Source: Arthrinium phaeospermum (taxonomy: Eukaryota > Ascomycota > Sordariomycetes > Amphisphaeriales > Apiosporaceae). Taken from it: a DNA stretch of 64,000 nucleotides. The notes under the pieces are model-generated. The model saw only the letters and a program-made list of their open reading frames with translations. It was not told the origin of the DNA and did not search any database. The translations under genes and the position numbers were made by a program. The stretch spans positions 1,798,001-1,862,000 of the forward strand of contig QYRS01000008.1 in NCBI GenBank assembly GCA_006503535.1. Reading direction: 5' to 3'. Position 1 is the first letter of the stretch; each line of letters opens with the position of its first letter. Below are positions 46,152-59,442 of this stretch, piece after piece.

Positions 46152-48653
46152 ATGCACCACCCTCCCACTCCCACCGGCCGACTCCTTCCCCCCAACTCGC
46201 CGGCGGCGGCTTCCTCGCCTTCCCAGAATGGAGGGGCAGGAGCAGCTTCTGCCTACTCGACCGCTTTGAGGGGCGCCTCCCTCGCCTTCCAGAAATCGAC
46301 GACGCCCCGACCCACCCCTAAATCGAGCCCCGGGCAACCGCAGAAGCAGCAGCCACCGCTGCGTGTCGCCACCAGCACGAAAGATGATGGCAACCGCGAC
46401 AGCGAAGCCTTGATCGCGGCTACCTCGGCTTCCCGCGACCACAGCTTGTCCCGTGCTTCTCCGACGCGGGCTGCTGCTACTGCTGGGAACACTAGCAACC
46501 ACAATACAGGTCGCATCAGTCGCCAGGCAACAGGCAGCAGCAGTATAGCAGGCGACGGCAACTACGGCCAGGAGAATGGGCAAAACAACGGTGCAAGCAA
46601 CAACAACCAACGCCCTCCACAACGCAGTGGTACACCCCAAAAGCAGCAGCAGCAGAACACCGGTGGTGGCGCTCCGTCGCTGAGGCCACCAGGACTAGCA
46701 TCCATGGGGCCGGATCCGCGGTCGCCGTCGTTCATCGCGGCCACTCTCGCGGCCAGCCGGTCTGCTAGCCCCAGCCGCCGCGAGCAGCCGCCGCAGCAGC
46801 AGGTGAACCCTGCCCAAGTGACGACGAACCACCCCTACGCCCAGCAGGCGGCCACGAGGGCCAAGAGGAAGGACAGCGCTGCCGGAGCGGCGAGAACGGC
46901 TAATAGTGCGGCGAGCTCGGTTACGGACCTGGACCTCACGGACACGACGCCGATCCCCGCTACGAATTCGCTGATATCCATGTTTGAGAAGAAGGATGAC
47001 GTCCCGGATGAAGGACACGCGGAGCCGGTCAAGAAGGTCCTGAGTAGAGTGCCGACCAGGAAGGCCACCGCGAAGCTCCATACCATCACGCCCCCGCTGG
47101 CAGAGAGTCCGATGCCCAAGTCAGATATATCGCCTTCCAAGGTAGCGAGTGCGTTGGCTTTTGAGCAAACGACGTCACCGTCGACCTCGGCACCCGGGAC
47201 GAAGGTTGGGGCCGCGCCCGCTTCGCACGCTGATAAGCTGGAGGGAAAGAAGCGCGCTCCGACTCCTCCCGTCAAAAGTAAGAAGCCAGTTGGGGCTGCG
47301 TCAAAACCCCCGGAGCTGGAAGAGGAGGGAGTAAAGCGGAAGCCCAGAGCAGCGACGCCGCCTCGACCAGCGACGGCGAACAGGTCCGAGACGGCGATAT
47401 TGTCGCCACGTCCCACAAGAGCAGCGTCTCACAAGATGATATTGGAAAATGACCTCGCCTCGGAGGGGAAAACGAGCGAGCAGGAAAGCGCCGGCAACAA
47501 GGCGCTGCTGGAGGAGACCCTGAATTCGGGGCCACGGCCCAGTTCTACTAAGACATTACCGGCCAAGACTACCCACGTGGTGAACAAACCGCAGCCCCGG
47601 CCCCCTCGGCCTCGCAGATCTTCATCCACCTCTTCGAAAGACACTTTCGTCTCTGCGTCCTCTGCCCATTCACCCAGATCAGGCTCGCCTCGACCCAGAC
47701 CGTCTGGTGCAGCGTCTCCTACATTGTCAATCACCAAGCCAACGCGCCGTGCCGGCTCGGCCCAAAGCCTTCCTGCCCGCAAGCCAGTTCCTCCTCCTGC
47801 CCCTCCGCGTCGCGGGCAGGCCCAACAACCCAATGTCGCCTTGACTTCGCTGACCAACGCGACCATGGCGGGTATCCTGGCGTCGTCGCGCGCTAGTCCC
47901 AGCGTCGCCGCTTCGTCGTCTTCTCCGACCGGACCACCGGCACCGCCGCCGCCGCGCAAGCCCACCCCCCACATGCGGCAGACGCTGCGGCAGCCTCCCA
48001 AGTCGGAGGAGGAGGAGGAAAAGGACAACCGGGCGCGGCACAAGAAGAAGCACCTGGCCAGCAAGAAGAAGCACGCGCACCACGAGGGCGCCCGCCGGCG
48101 CTGGCGCGAGCAGATGACGGAGCGGGAGCGGAAGCGGTACGAGGGGGTGTGGGCGAGCAACCGGGGGCTGCTTTTGTCGTCGTCTTCTTTTCCTACTACT
48201 AGTACCAAAACGCCTACTGCTTCTTCCGGGGCCAATCCCGCCAGCGTCAGCGCTCCCAACTTGCATTTCAGCCATAATCGACGACCGTCCTACAACCAGC
48301 GAAACAACTCGAGCAGCGGAAGTTCTACTGGCGGCGGCGGTACTACGTCGAACTCGAACCCGAACCCGGCAGACTTTGTGGCTAACGTGGTGGCGCGGGA
48401 CATCTGGTCACGCAGCCGGCTGCCGTTTGACGAGCTGGCCGAGGTCTGGGACCTGGTGGACTCGCGGGGCGTCGGCGCGCTGGACAAGACGGAGTTCGTG
48501 GTGGGCATGTGGCTCATTGACCAGCGGCTTCGGGGGCGCAAGATCCCGCAGAGGGTCTCGGAGAGCGTCTGGAGCAGCGCCCGGGGAGGGCATGTGCGGG
48601 TGCCGGCGCCGTCGGGGGCAGACCATCGAGGGCATAAGCATCTGAAGAAGTGA
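46152..48653 (+). CDS. irs4: Irs4-like EH-domain protein
   Basis: A single exon of 833 residues. Yeast Irs4 and Tax4 bind the Inp51 phosphatase, influence phosphatidylinositol 4,5-bisphosphate levels and cell-wall signalling, and affect rDNA silencing. About 600 residues are disordered and rich in Ser, Pro, Ala, Gln and Thr, with a Pro-rich stretch ([12 protein letters not shown]). A basic helical patch follows at about 620-665 ([40 protein letters not shown]), typical of Irs4. The C-terminal EH domain spans about 740-812 ([38 protein letters not shown]). The EF-hand loop lacks several calcium ligands (Arg and Val at ligand positions), so calcium binding is unlikely. The start ATG is followed by continuous Pro/Ser-rich sequence; a later start is possible. 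Confidence 0.85.
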   Translation: MHHPPTPTGRLLPPNSPAAASSPSQNGGAGAASAYSTALRGASLAFQKSTTPRPTPKSSPGQPQKQQPPLRVATSTKDDGNRDSEALIAATSASRDHSLSRASPTRAAATAGNTSNHNTGRISRQATGSSSIAGDGNYGQENGQNNGASNNNQRPPQRSGTPQKQQQQNTGGGAPSLRPPGLASMGPDPRSPSFIAATLAASRSASPSRREQPPQQQVNPAQVTTNHPYAQQAATRAKRKDSAAGAARTANSAASSVTDLDLTDTTPIPATNSLISMFEKKDDVPDEGHAEPVKKVLSRVPTRKATAKLHTITPPLAESPMPKSDISPSKVASALAFEQTTSPSTSAPGTKVGAAPASHADKLEGKKRAPTPPVKSKKPVGAASKPPELEEEGVKRKPRAATPPRPATANRSETAILSPRPTRAASHKMILENDLASEGKTSEQESAGNKALLEETLNSGPRPSSTKTLPAKTTHVVNKPQPRPPRPRRSSSTSSKDTFVSASSAHSPRSGSPRPRPSGAASPTLSITKPTRRAGSAQSLPARKPVPPPAPPRRGQAQQPNVALTSLTNATMAGILASSRASPSVAASSSSPTGPPAPPPPRKPTPHMRQTLRQPPKSEEEEEKDNRARHKKKHLASKKKHAHHEGARRRWREQMTERERKRYEGVWASNRGLLLSSSSFPTTSTKTPTASSGANPASVSAPNLHFSHNRRPSYNQRNNSSSGSSTGGGGTTSNSNPNPADFVANVVARDIWSRSRLPFDELAEVWDLVDSRGVGALDKTEFVVGMWLIDQRLRGRKIPQRVSESVWSSARGGHVRVPAPSGADHRGHKHLKK

Positions 48654-51063
48654 ACGGAGGCCGTGTAGAGAGGCTTTCCTTCTTCTTCTTCTTCATCTTT
48701 TCTTTGTCATGAGGGAGGGACACAGGAAGAGCCTGACAGGCAGGGAGTGAGTGAGAATTCTTTGGAGTTGACTGGTCGACCCCAACCCCCTACTACTGAA
48801 AGCATAGAAAGCGCGCGCACAAGCGACGAAATACTCTCAAAACACATACATATATAGCATAGCATAGCATGGATCATTGGTTTTCCGCAAAGAAAGGAAT
48901 GGATGGCATGGGATGGGATTAAAGCAAAGTTACCTAGAGATAGTACCTAGTTTGTACAACCCTATTTGGATCTCTTCTCGAGGTCGATAGGTCGTTTGTC
49001 GTCAGTCAGCATTGATAGATACCCCCTCAACGTACATGTCTCGATACCCAGTATGTACAATGCGCGCAGATATCAATTAATTTTTATTTTATTTTGTATC
49101 GCATTGGTGGTTATCATTTGGCATGTAATACATGTAGATAAAAGGAAAGGGGGGGGCTCTTGGATGGCGGTAGGCTCTCTGGGTTGGATGTTAACAAATG
49201 CGAGATATTTTCTTTCCCCTTTATCGAACGTGACTGACTGAGTGAATGTGCCTCAATATCAGTCCCTTCGCCCTTGGAGTTTGGGTTATTCAAAGTGATT
49301 TGAGGTCTTTCTTGCTGGTACTTACGTAGAAGAGAGAGGAACGAATGAGCATGGCGTTTAGATATGAAGTCGCTGCTGTTTCAAAACAATGGTGTCAAAG
49401 TCGCACGCAGCATATGCCACAAGCTATTCATGTTTGGAGACTGGTCAACTTTCCTATCTTTTTTATTTCTTGACTCTAGTGTAGAAAATACGTTATTTGG
49501 ATATGTAACGTATAAACGTAAGTAGATAGTTACATGGGATATAGGAGTGGTCGTCACTAGAGATGGATAGATGGCCGGCAAAAATCTCGATACACATACT
49601 TGTCCTCTTCGCGAATCTCTTAGTAATAGGCAAGCCCGAATGAGTTGTAAATTGGACGGAAGGGCAGACGGTCGCAATCACACATATACGTCATTTCAAC
49701 TGTGCGTGTGTCAGGGGACGTAGTAGGCTCTTCTTTTTCCATCAGTAATTTCTCTCGCATTTCTCTCCATCTCTCAGTTCGCCTTCCCCTCCCTCACCCC
49801 TTTTCTCTGCCGCTTTCTCCTCCCCCTATGCTGATGGACAATGCTGTTTCTAGCATAATGCAGAAAAAGATAGAGAACTCCATGAAGTAAGCCATCGCCC
49901 CTCACTGTCTGCGCGCCTCTCTCTTTTTCTCCCACGTGCGCCACGATGATGAGAACAACAAAACTATACGAAAGAGAGAAGGAACCATGATGGGTAATTG
50001 GAGGCAGTTGGCTGTGGCTGTGTGGTTGTGGTTGAACAACAAATAATAAAAAATACCATGCGTCTTGTCAGACTTCACCACCACCGTCATCGCCTAACCA
50101 AAAACACATCCAAACCAAGTACATGTCTCCAGTTCCCCAAGGCATGCGGCGGCTAACAAGACGACAATGACACCGAACGGATTCCCATCGAGCCTCATCC
50201 CCAAACCATTCGTCGGCCCCGTCGCCCGTTGTCCGTGGTCCCCTTATCTCTTTCATACATCCATATCCCACAAAGCGTCGGCCGTTACCTCGTAACATCA
50301 GAACAGCGTATCCCCAAGTGCCCCCCTTGATATGCAAATTGATACCGTCCCTTTCGTGTCAGTCGTCCCAGTCCGTCGTCATACACAGAGAAAAGGAAAA
50401 ACAAGCCGCATGCGGTATTACCAATGCACAACTTTTAAACACCTGGCTGGAGGAGAAGGAGCGCCGCATGCAGGCTGACAACTTGGGAAGAGCCCTCCAG
50501 ACGTAGCAAGCAGCGTTAGAGGGGGAGGAGCACAACCAAACCGAGAGGGGGTGTACATATAGAGAAAGAAAGAACAGTAGATGTCGGTGAGCAAGAAATA
50601 GCCGCAGCTTCATCTCTTGCCACATCTAGGCCATTGGTAGTCAATGCGAACGAAGCCTACTGCCACGGCAGGTGGTATATGAACAAAGGCCTAAAGCTCT
50701 CCAACGTATGTGCAGCCAGGCGCTTCCATCTCCAACCATCCTAGGAAAGCAAAAACCATCATCATCCTTCACTCTGTCGTCTCCAATCTGGGTATAATAC
50801 ATGGCCTGTCTGTCTTTCACCTCCACTGCCGTGACCGGGCGTGTGTGGCTTTTGCGCTAGGATAGGTTGATCAATAAATACATGGTCAACAACAGCATGA
50901 CTGCCATGGGGGAAAAGATCGGTTTGCAACGTCACGAGAGTGGCCGCCGATCCCACCAGACAGGCCAAGGGCGGATTTAAGCCAAGCCAAGCTCTGTCAA
51001 ACACCTGCTTGCGCCCGCGGGAGATGGGGAAGAGGCAAATACCCGTGCACCATGGGTCCCATC
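48654..51063. other. Convergent intergenic region
   Basis: 2.4 kb between the Irs4-like gene and yak1, both ending here. AT-rich with short CTT and T/A runs. ORFs are short and not protein-like. No tRNA or repeat family seen. Confidence 0.5.
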
Positions 51064-53972
51064 TCAATGCCAGGGGCTCTGACCGCTGCCCATGAAGCCT
51101 TCTTCGAGTGTTCGCTCTTCCAGGTTGCGGATGAAGTCGCGGTTGTTGCCCCTGGCTCCGCCGCGCTGCGATCGGCTATCCCTCCTGCCAGTGACTCTGT
51201 TACCAGCCCCTGGATCAGTCATGCCGAGACCGTCAGCAGGCGGGGGGTAGTATGCAGGACTGGGCTGCAATCGGATGGGCTGGCTGGGGTCCAGGTGACT
51301 GGCCACCCGCTGGATCGTAGCGGGGATGCCGTTCTGTTGCTGATCCATCGTAGAGGCGCGCTGGCGGCCCGCCCTCACCGTGGCTTGCTGGTAAAGATTG
51401 GGCTGCTGTTGAGGAACACCAGCGTAGTTGGCCGGGGGCATCTGCGCTGGAGCTTGGTTCATAACCATCTGGTTGTAAGCAGCCTGCTGGGATGTCCCGT
51501 ACGGGGGCGGTGCGCCGGCATGAGCGCCACCGGGTGAGTACATGTTGCTCGGATACATGGGTTGTTGGCCGTGGGGGGACTGGGGGTATCCAGGCGTGTG
51601 CTGTTGCATGGCGTACGCGCCTTGGGCCGCTGCTTGCGCCTGTGCGTTCGCCTGTTGTGCCCGCTGCTTGCTAAGCTCGGCTGCTTGCTGCTGCTGTTGC
51701 GTTCCAGGAGCCGGCGAGCGGTTCAGCGAGCTGGCCTTCAAGTTCATCGGTGGCACAAACGGCCCCGTGAACTTCTGCTGCGTGATGAAGGGGTGGAGCT
51801 TTGCCTGCTGTGGAGACCAACGCTCGAGAGGGTTGATGGTCAGCAAGCCCCTGACAAAGTCGATGAAGGCGATCCGGTTGTTCATCTCTGTAATCCTATT
51901 GTCAGTCATGCTTTTGGCAAACGCCCGCCTTGCGAGTGTACATACCTCTGTCTATCTCGCTCTGCTTCATGTTCTTCCGTGGCATCGGGTACGACTTGAT
52001 AATCTCCGGGAGGGTGTTGGCTTGGAAGTACTTCTTGCTAGGTTGTTCCTTCGTCCCCCGTTCCCTCGAGTACTGCTCCATAGGCTTCAGATTGTACGTC
52101 TTGCGCCCAAATTCGTCCTGGCGCTTCTCGAAGAAGTCGCCTGCCTGCTTGCCGACTTCAATCATCCAGTTCGGCGGGTTTCCTAACATCTCCACGATCC
52201 GGGACACCTGGTTGTACTCAGACGAACCAGGGAAGAGCGGCAGGCCGAGGAAGAGCTCGACCACGATACAGCCGAGCGACCACATGTCGATAGCCGACGA
52301 GTAGGGCAATCCGAGGAGAACCTCGGGAGACCGATAGAATCGGGATTGGATGTAGGTGTAGACGGTTTGACGCTCGTCGCAGGCCGAGCCAAAATCGATA
52401 ATCTTGATAATCGGGCTTTCCAGGTTTTTCAGCAGGATGTTCTCGGGTTTCAGATCGCAATGGATTAGCCGGGCCTTGTTGAGAAGCGCAAGCCCGTTAA
52501 GCAGTTGTTGAGCAAAGACGCGTACCAGGGTCGTGCTGAGACCGCGGAACTGGTTCTGCTTGATCAGCTCGTACAAGTTCACACTCAGTAATTCGAATAC
52601 TAAGCAAAGATGTTGGCGGTGGATAAAGGTGTCCTTGAGCCGGAGAAGATGGTGGTCGTCGTTCTTGTCGAGCTTGGTGTTGAGCAAATCCAGCACGGAC
52701 ACTTCCATCATGCTCTGGTTGAAGTAGGCTGTCCGGTTCTTGATGACCTTGACGGCCACCACTTCTTGCGTCTTCAAGTTCTGGCACTTGACAACCTGGC
52801 CGAAGGTTCCCTGACCCAACACATCCAGAATGAGGTACCGGTTCCTGTTCACCGCGTTAGCATGGGGCCTTTTGTTCTCCAAAGTCGCATGCTCGTCATG
52901 GGCAACATACTTGTGACCAGCTTCTTCCGACCCCAGAATGTCATTCACGTAAAGAATATAATCACTGTCTTCGTTATCGTAGCCATCGTTCTTGACCCCC
53001 TTGCTCGGCTTGGTCAAAACTCGGCGCGGATTCCGAGACGACTCGTACTTGAAGCTAGGATTGCAAATACGGTATGTTGCCGGCAAATGTACCGTGAGGG
53101 CTTGGAGCGGCTATTGCTGAGGGATTAGCGGGGTCGATGATATAACAAAGAGGGATATTATTGGGGTTCCGTACGCTGATGAAGCCGCCCTCAGGGTTGG
53201 CTCTCCTGAATGCTGGTTGAGCATTGACCCTAGGTCGCAGATCTGTCACTGCCCTGATCTTCTTAAATTCGGGGACTGGCCGCTTCTCGGGCACTTGCGA
53301 CACGGCTCGCCGCGTGGGGGATTTCGGGTCGTTGGCGAACGTTCCGTCCAGGTGCGCGACAGTAGACGAGAGATAACCTTCTGGCCCCTGTTGTCCAGCA
53401 GCATAGGGAGTGATGGGAGGAAGCTGTTGCGAGTTGGATCTGGTGTTGTAGTACGGGCTGGTAGAATAGTCGGCGCGCGTGGGCGACCCCCGCTGGCTGG
53501 CATATTGGCTCTGCTGGCCGGGTGTCACCGCACCAGCGGACTTGGGCGGGTAGGGCGAGGTGGGAGAGAGGACCTCCATGGGCGAGTACCGTTGTGCGGC
53601 AGCCGAGGGCTCGGATGGAGAATGGAGGTTAATGTGCGCAGATCGGCCACCACCAGAAAGGTGGGTTTGGTGATGCGGCCGCATGGGGTATTTCATTGAG
53701 CCACCATAGGCGTCGTGGGCGTCCTGCATAGGGATGTCGCCGTTGTTGTCGCGTAGCTGCGGGGTGGACAAAGGCGAGGTTGCGCTGCTGTGCGTCAGGT
53801 TGCCGTACTGATCGTACCTCATGCCCGAGGCCGAGGAGGGCGGCTGCTGGGGGACGTGGCTGGCCATTTGGTGCTGTCCGAACTCTCTACCGGGGGTCAT
53901 CTGCGCGGTGCCATTGTTGTATCGTCGCTGCGAACCGCCGGCGGCATCTGGATAGCCCTGCCATTGATCCAT
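51064..53972 (-). CDS. yak1: Yak1 dual-specificity (DYRK) protein kinase
   Basis: Three exons (53972-53175, 53110-51946, 51887-51064) give 928 residues. Yak1 restrains growth under stress and starvation downstream of PKA/TOR. The N-terminal 270 residues are Gln/Ser/Pro-rich. The first intron (64 nt, GTACGG...ATAG with GCTAATCC) was placed because it restores PLQALTVHLPATYRICNPSF, the conserved Yak1 pre-kinase segment, and the following LTKPSKGVKNDGYDNEDSDY is the DYRK-homology motif. The kinase domain holds GQGTFG (365-370), the Lys in VAVKVIK (387), HCDLKPEN (483-490), DFG (505-507) and the DYRK autophosphorylation site YTY (517-519) before QSRFYRSPE. Exon 3 completes the C-lobe (LTINPLERWSPQQAKLHPF), and a Gln/Pro-rich tail with polyQ ends the protein. 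The first ATG (53972) is used; an upstream TTG is not a start. Confidence 0.95.
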
Positions 53973-54381
53973 CGTCGCCGAGGACAATGAATGTCTGAGC
54001 TCGGGACAAAAGCGGAGAGGAGGGGGGGTATAGTAGGAATGCGATCGATGTCGTAAACTGCGATTTAACTGCTAGTACTAAAGAGAGAGAAAATGTCGGC
54101 AGCTTCTGCTCTTTTTTGTGGTTTTGGGGCTGCTGGTGAAAGAGAGAGTTGAGTAATAGCAGTTAGGTGGATAACGGTAGGGTGGGTGGTAGGTGGTCGT
54201 ATCAAATGGCTGTCACGGCTAGAGGAATTTCGGTTGTTGTGTTGGCGCTTCCCTCCTCTGTGCTTGGGGGCGTGGCCGCTGTCAGAACGCGCGTTAGACG
54301 AATGAGGTCGCTTCACAGAGGGTGATTCCGAGTTGGAAGTGGGTTGCTTTTGCTTGTGCTTTTGGGCTTGGGAGCGTGGAG

Positions 54382-54404
54382 GTGCAGTGCAGTGCAATGC
54401 AGTG
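54382..54404. repeat. Short GTGCA tandem cluster
   Basis: Four near-perfect GTGCA units within 23 bases, about 410 bases upstream of the yak1 start. Confidence 0.7.
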
Positions 54405-56160
54405 TATGTACTGCTCTTCAGGCCTTGTGCTTCTCCCTCTCTCTCTTGCTCTCTCGTTTTTTCTTGGCTTGGGGGGACCTTCTTTGGGCTCTTGGCTTGG
54501 GCTGACAAGGCCGACCCAGATTAAGAATCTCTCGTTTCGCTTGCTCGATATTTCACTCGCACTAACCCACGCACGCTCTCTCTCTTTCAATCGGCAACGT
54601 ATCACCCGTCACGATTGACGAAAGAGGGGGGAAGGCGAGGAATAGGGAGAGGAATGAGAGGGATCCGAAGTGCCAAACATAGGGTAGGGGACGACCGATG
54701 GGTGGTTGGAGAGGAGGAGATATGCCGCCCAAGTGCGGAATACTAGCTAGCAAAGAGAGGGAGAGGGTCTGGCTGGATTGGGGGTCTGGAGATGCTGATG
54801 AAAAAGGAAATTGGGATTGAAACCTAAGAGGCCTGAAATGACATAGTCAGGGCCAGGCAAGGTAGACCAAGTAGGGTGTGAGCGTGAGGGAGTCAAGGAA
54901 AGTGTATCTTTGTAGGGTACCTTTTTTCTTGCACGGCGTCTGTCTGGTGGTAGCTAACATGGGCTGGAGAGGGCGGCCCTTTGGAATTAGAAAGTCATTG
55001 TGATGGAGGTTGATAAGGTAGAGTTGACTAACGTAAAGCGCGCAAAATAAAGACAATACCTCTGGCCGAGCGTACGGTTTGTGCCTGGCGTATGTCTCGA
55101 AGCACAGTCTTGGGCTTGTCTTGCTTAATGCTTGCTTGCGCGCTCTCTCTCTCTAGCTAGACAACTGGACTCTGGGGGAGGAGGGTGAAAAGGCCGCTTC
55201 CCAACTTCATACGTCAGGGCAAGTAAGTACACGGCCAGCTACTACCACGGGCACACCTAAACCTACCCAAGCCTAGGTCAGTAAGAGATGCAGGCGTAGT
55301 AGTCAGGCTACTCGACCAAGCAGCCTCTCCTTTACCTCCGATTCGTCTGGATTGTTTGCATGGGGACAGGAGGGCAGGGCACTGCGATGCAATTCTGCTC
55401 TCATGTTGGTCTTCATCATCTTGAGCTGGGTTGAAGTCTTGATTTTAGGTCGAGTCAACCTCTCTTACAGAGGGGTACTAAACATCCCAGAATCCCCAGT
55501 CTCAGAAAGACGCCCAGTTCACCTGGCAGTCCGAGGTTAGGTCGTAACAAGCCGACAGTGGAGAACCATGCCACGAGCACATCCCCGTCCTACTTTTTCT
55601 AAGGTTACCTGCGGTAGTAACATTACCTTAACATACTTTGGTTTGGACACCAACTTTTTGGTCTTGAAAAGATCAGCGACAAGAAATTTGTCCCCAAGTT
55701 GGATGCACGCATGAGATAGCGACTTCCGGGCTCCCTCCTGGTTTTCCTCCCTGTACTACAATGGGGTTTGATCGTCTACCTAGCTCTGGTCTCTGTGTAC
55801 CTTTGCGTAAGAAGATGGAAGACCGAGCAATGTCCATTCCTAGGTATTAGAAACGCCGCCATACATAACTTATTAATCATGCCACACGTCAAATATAAAC
55901 CCGCGTATCTATCTGACAGCAGCATCTGGCAACCCTCGCGCCCGTCTCCCCCTGAAATCGGCACATATATATCACGGATGGACGGGATAGGGTGCAAGCC
56001 TCCCCAACTCGCGGACCTGCTCCTAGCCCAAGCCGCGGTCCCCCTTCAGGCCATGATGGCGCCAAAGTCTAACACCACGCCGTTGGCACATCGCATGGCT
56101 TTAGTATACTTAATGCCCTGCCTCCATACTGTACCTATCCAATGCAAATGGGGCATGGAA

Positions 56161-56184
56161 GCAGTGCAGTGCAGCGCAGTGCAG
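56161..56184. repeat. Short GCAGT tandem cluster
   Basis: Four units of GCAGT/GCAGC followed by GCAG, similar in sequence to the cluster at 54382. Confidence 0.7.
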
Positions 56185-57738
56185 GCAAAGTGCAGGTATT
56201 GATGTCTTGTAATAAACGGCCGCATGCCGACCTCGTATCGCGTTGGAGATTACCACATAAACCTCTCGTTCCGTTCTCCATGGTGATGGTAATCAGTGGC
56301 TGACGACTCAGCGAGCAGTTTACGCGTACCCACCTTAAGTGTAATTACCTAAGCGGGCAGACTGACAATGACAATCAATGAATATCCCCCGCCAAAAAGG
56401 AAAGACAAAATATTCGGACTCGTTCGCTCGGCAATCGGCGCGCATATGATATTGCAATTTCAAAATATAAAATAACAATTAGCTCTACCGTGTTCCTCGT
56501 GGGCGCGCACATATATGACGATCTCATCAAGATACTTAGCGACCGAGTTCAGCTCTGCAGCCGCGGCCGGGAATGGAAAACTACCAGATACCACCAGCGC
56601 CCAGCCCAGTTGGGCATGATACACGGCCCGCGCTGCTGCCCAATCACTCAACATCCCTGGTCAGCAAAATGACGCCAGACGCCAGAGGATCATCCCTACA
56701 AGAAACACGATATTGGACGTCGACAATCAGGTAGCAGGCGGGATGCATAGGTAGTTTTCCAACCTCCTCCAGAATCAAGGGATAGATAGAGGGGCTGGCT
56801 GGACTGCTCTGGTCTGGGCGGGAACGGGCTGGGTCTGGTCTGGTTTGGTTTGGCTTCATCGCATTTTTCCGATTTCCACCTCACTTTCTGGTCTGGAATA
56901 TCTGCACGCTCGGTCTCGTGGACCGATCGACTGCCAGAACAGCCGTAATATGCCCTCCAAGCCTGATGAAGAAGCCGCCCTCGTGGAATTCTTTTACTCA
57001 CTCACTGGCTGCCACCCATGAAGATCCTGCATAATCTTTTGCCACGCACACGCACACATACACACACAACACAGAAACTTCCCTCCTTCTTCATGCCCAA
57101 TCCATGACGAACTTATCTGTCAATCAATCAAGACGTCGTTAAATAGTAAAAATAATAAACCGTGCCAGTCATTGACAAGGACTGATTTCATCCCTTGTTC
57201 GCCGAACCAAGAAAGAGAAAGATAAAAATGCAACATGGAGACCGCATATCGAAATAAAAAAGGCAGCGCTTATTTTTAACGCACTCATTCTTGACATAAC
57301 ATCGTTTCAGCTGTATCCACAGTAAATGCAGAGAGGTATCAAGAAAAGCGAGACGGAGATGAGTGTGGGAAATAAAGTAAAAGAGAAAGCCCAGAACTTT
57401 TAGAACGATAGACGGTTCTCTGTAGCCCCCCGAGAGTAGAAACGTAAGAAAACATGAAAGCCGCTACCGCCCATTTACAGGCAACAAAGCGGCAGCAGCA
57501 GTCTCATCAGAGAAACACAGTTAAAAATTACCGACACCCTGAATCCCATTTTCTCGTTATCGCTAGGAAATCACATGCCTCGACGCATGGCCGCTGTGAA
57601 AAGTTGTAGAAATGTCAAGGATCACCACGACCCACGGCCCACTGAGGACTTCCGGCGTTTCCTTTTCTTATTGCGGGCGACCCCTGATGTCGAGCTGAGA
57701 GGAACGGTACCAGAGGGTTCCGCAGGCGTCTGAAGCTT

Positions 57739-59442
57739 CTAACCCTGGTAACCTGCGAAGCCGTTGTTGAAGTTCTGGGTCGGGGGTGCCTGCTGCCACT
57801 GCTGGTTCGGTGCCTGTTGGCCGCGTCCGTAGCCACCAGCGCTAGGGGGGCCAGCATACCCCATGGGGGGCTGGCCTCCGTAACCGGCTGGCGATTGGGC
57901 TGGCGGCCCGGCGTAACCTTGCTGTTGACCTCCGAATTGAGCTAGAACATTGTAAGTAACTGAACGATACTCGGCTAGAATCCGGGGAAACTGCACTTAC
58001 TGCCATATTGGGGGAAGTAGGTCGAAGGAGTGCCGGGGTAGGGGCCAGGGGCCTGGGCGCTTTGAGGGCTATAAGCCTGCTGCGAAGGGTCGAAGCCTCC
58101 TCCGGCTCCTCCTGCACTAGGAGTCTTGTCCTTGCCCCACTAGTCTTGTGTTAGCTAGCGTTCACTTCATAGGCGTATCGGGAATGAGGTATGACTTACA
58201 CTGCACTTCAGGGGTCTTCCGTTCACGTTATACCCATTCAGCTGGCAGATGGACATGGCAGCGTTCTCGTGCGAGTCCATCTTGATGAACGCAAAACCAC
58301 GATCGGCCTGGAATCTCGACTCCGTCACGTATCCGAAGTTGGAGAACAGAGGTACCAGATCGTTCTGGGTAGTGTAGGGGGTCAGGTTACCAACATAGAC
58401 GGTCGTCTGCCAAGCCGGGGTCTGGTTCACGATCATATCGTAGCTTTGAATACCATGAGTCGGGAAGTGGTGGTGGCCGTAAGGAGTAGTAGGGGTCATG
58501 CCCATGGCAGCCATGGCTTGCTGTTGTGCGATCGATGGCTGGCCCTTCTGGTTGGCCCAGTTGCAACGGATGGCACGAGAGCCCAGCCACTCGCCATCCA
58601 TGGAGCTCAGAGCTTTTTCAGCATCTGTGCGGTCACGGAAAGCGACGAAGCCATATCCACGAGAACGTCCAGTCTTCATATCCCACATAACGCGGGCTTC
58701 GGAGACTGTGCCAAAAGCCGAGAATGCCTGCATGAGAACCTCGTCGTTGACTTCGTTGGAGAGATCACCAACGAAGATGTGGAAGTGGCTAGATGTGTCT
58801 TCCTTGTTCGAAGTGTTGGACTGGTAGGCCCAGTTCACTCGGATTTCCTGAAGAGGTCGAGTCAGCCATTTTGAGCTTCATAACAGGTGCGAAGGCCACT
58901 ACTCACTGATTGGTGAACACGACGACCGTTCAGTGTCTGCATCGCACGCTCAGCAGCACCTGGGTCGTCGTACTCGACGAAGCCATAGTTGTAACCCTTT
59001 TGCTGCAATAGGCAATGTTAGCTATTGTTGCACTCAGAATGGGGAACAGTAAGATTGCAGGGCATCAACTCACGTTCTTGTCGGGAATGATCTTGACTCC
59101 CTGAACATGGCCGGTGGTCTCAAAGATCTGGCGCAAGACATCCTCGGTGACGCGAGGGTCAAGCCCACCGACGTATAGCGCTCGCTTATTAGGCTCGGGT
59201 GCCGCACGTCGGGGGAAGGGTCCGCCGCTGGAAGGAGACATCATACCACTCTGGTCCCCGGACATGGGCGAAGTGATCGCCGTGGGGATGGGGTTGTTGT
59301 TGGGGGGGATATGCAACGGCGGGGGAGGCATGTGCGCATTGTTGCCCTGGCCATTTTGTCCGTTCTCAAAACCAGGAGCTCCCGCGTTGGGCTGCGGTGG
59401 GGGAGGCAGCGAAGCTGCAGCCGAAGGACCGTTGTCAGCCAT
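57739..59442 (-). CDS. pub1: Pub1/TIA-1-type RNA-binding protein
   Basis: Five exons (59442-59074, 59002-58907, 58847-58200, 58139-58001, 57941-57739) give 484 residues; introns are 59-71 nt. Pub1 binds poly(U) and AU-rich mRNA, stabilises transcripts and enters stress granules. Three RRMs are visible. RRM1 is about 87-161 (RNP2 LYVGGL 89-94; RNP1 KGYNYGFV 125-132, rebuilt across intron 1). RRM2 is 178-252 (IFVGDL; RSRGYGFVAF 216-225). RRM3 is about 303-373 (VYVGNL 305-310; RGFAFIKM 338-345), ending in KCSWGKDK across intron 3. The N-terminus is Pro/Gly-rich with likely phosphosites, and the C-terminus is a Gln/Gly/Tyr-rich prion-like tail (QQQGYAGPP, NNGFAGYQG). Order and spacing match fungal Pub1 rather than Nam8. 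Confidence 0.95.

Larger units (their letters stand above)
53973..57738. other. Long yak1 upstream region
   Basis: 3.8 kb between yak1 (minus) and the pub1 stop. It probably holds a long yak1 5' leader and promoter; several ATGs and short ORFs occur near 54065-54600 but none is protein-like. Two clusters of GTGCA repeats are at 54382-54404 and 56161-56184. No gene recognised. Confidence 0.5.

Noticed and set aside
46253..46744. Minus-strand ORFs opposite the Irs4-like N-terminus
   Set aside because: Cys/Val/Leu-rich complements of Gln- and Ala-codon repeats; not plausible proteins.
55541..55552. String resembling the 3' end of small-subunit rRNA (GTCGTAACAAG)
   Set aside because: Flanking sequence does not match rRNA beyond this short stretch; coincidence.
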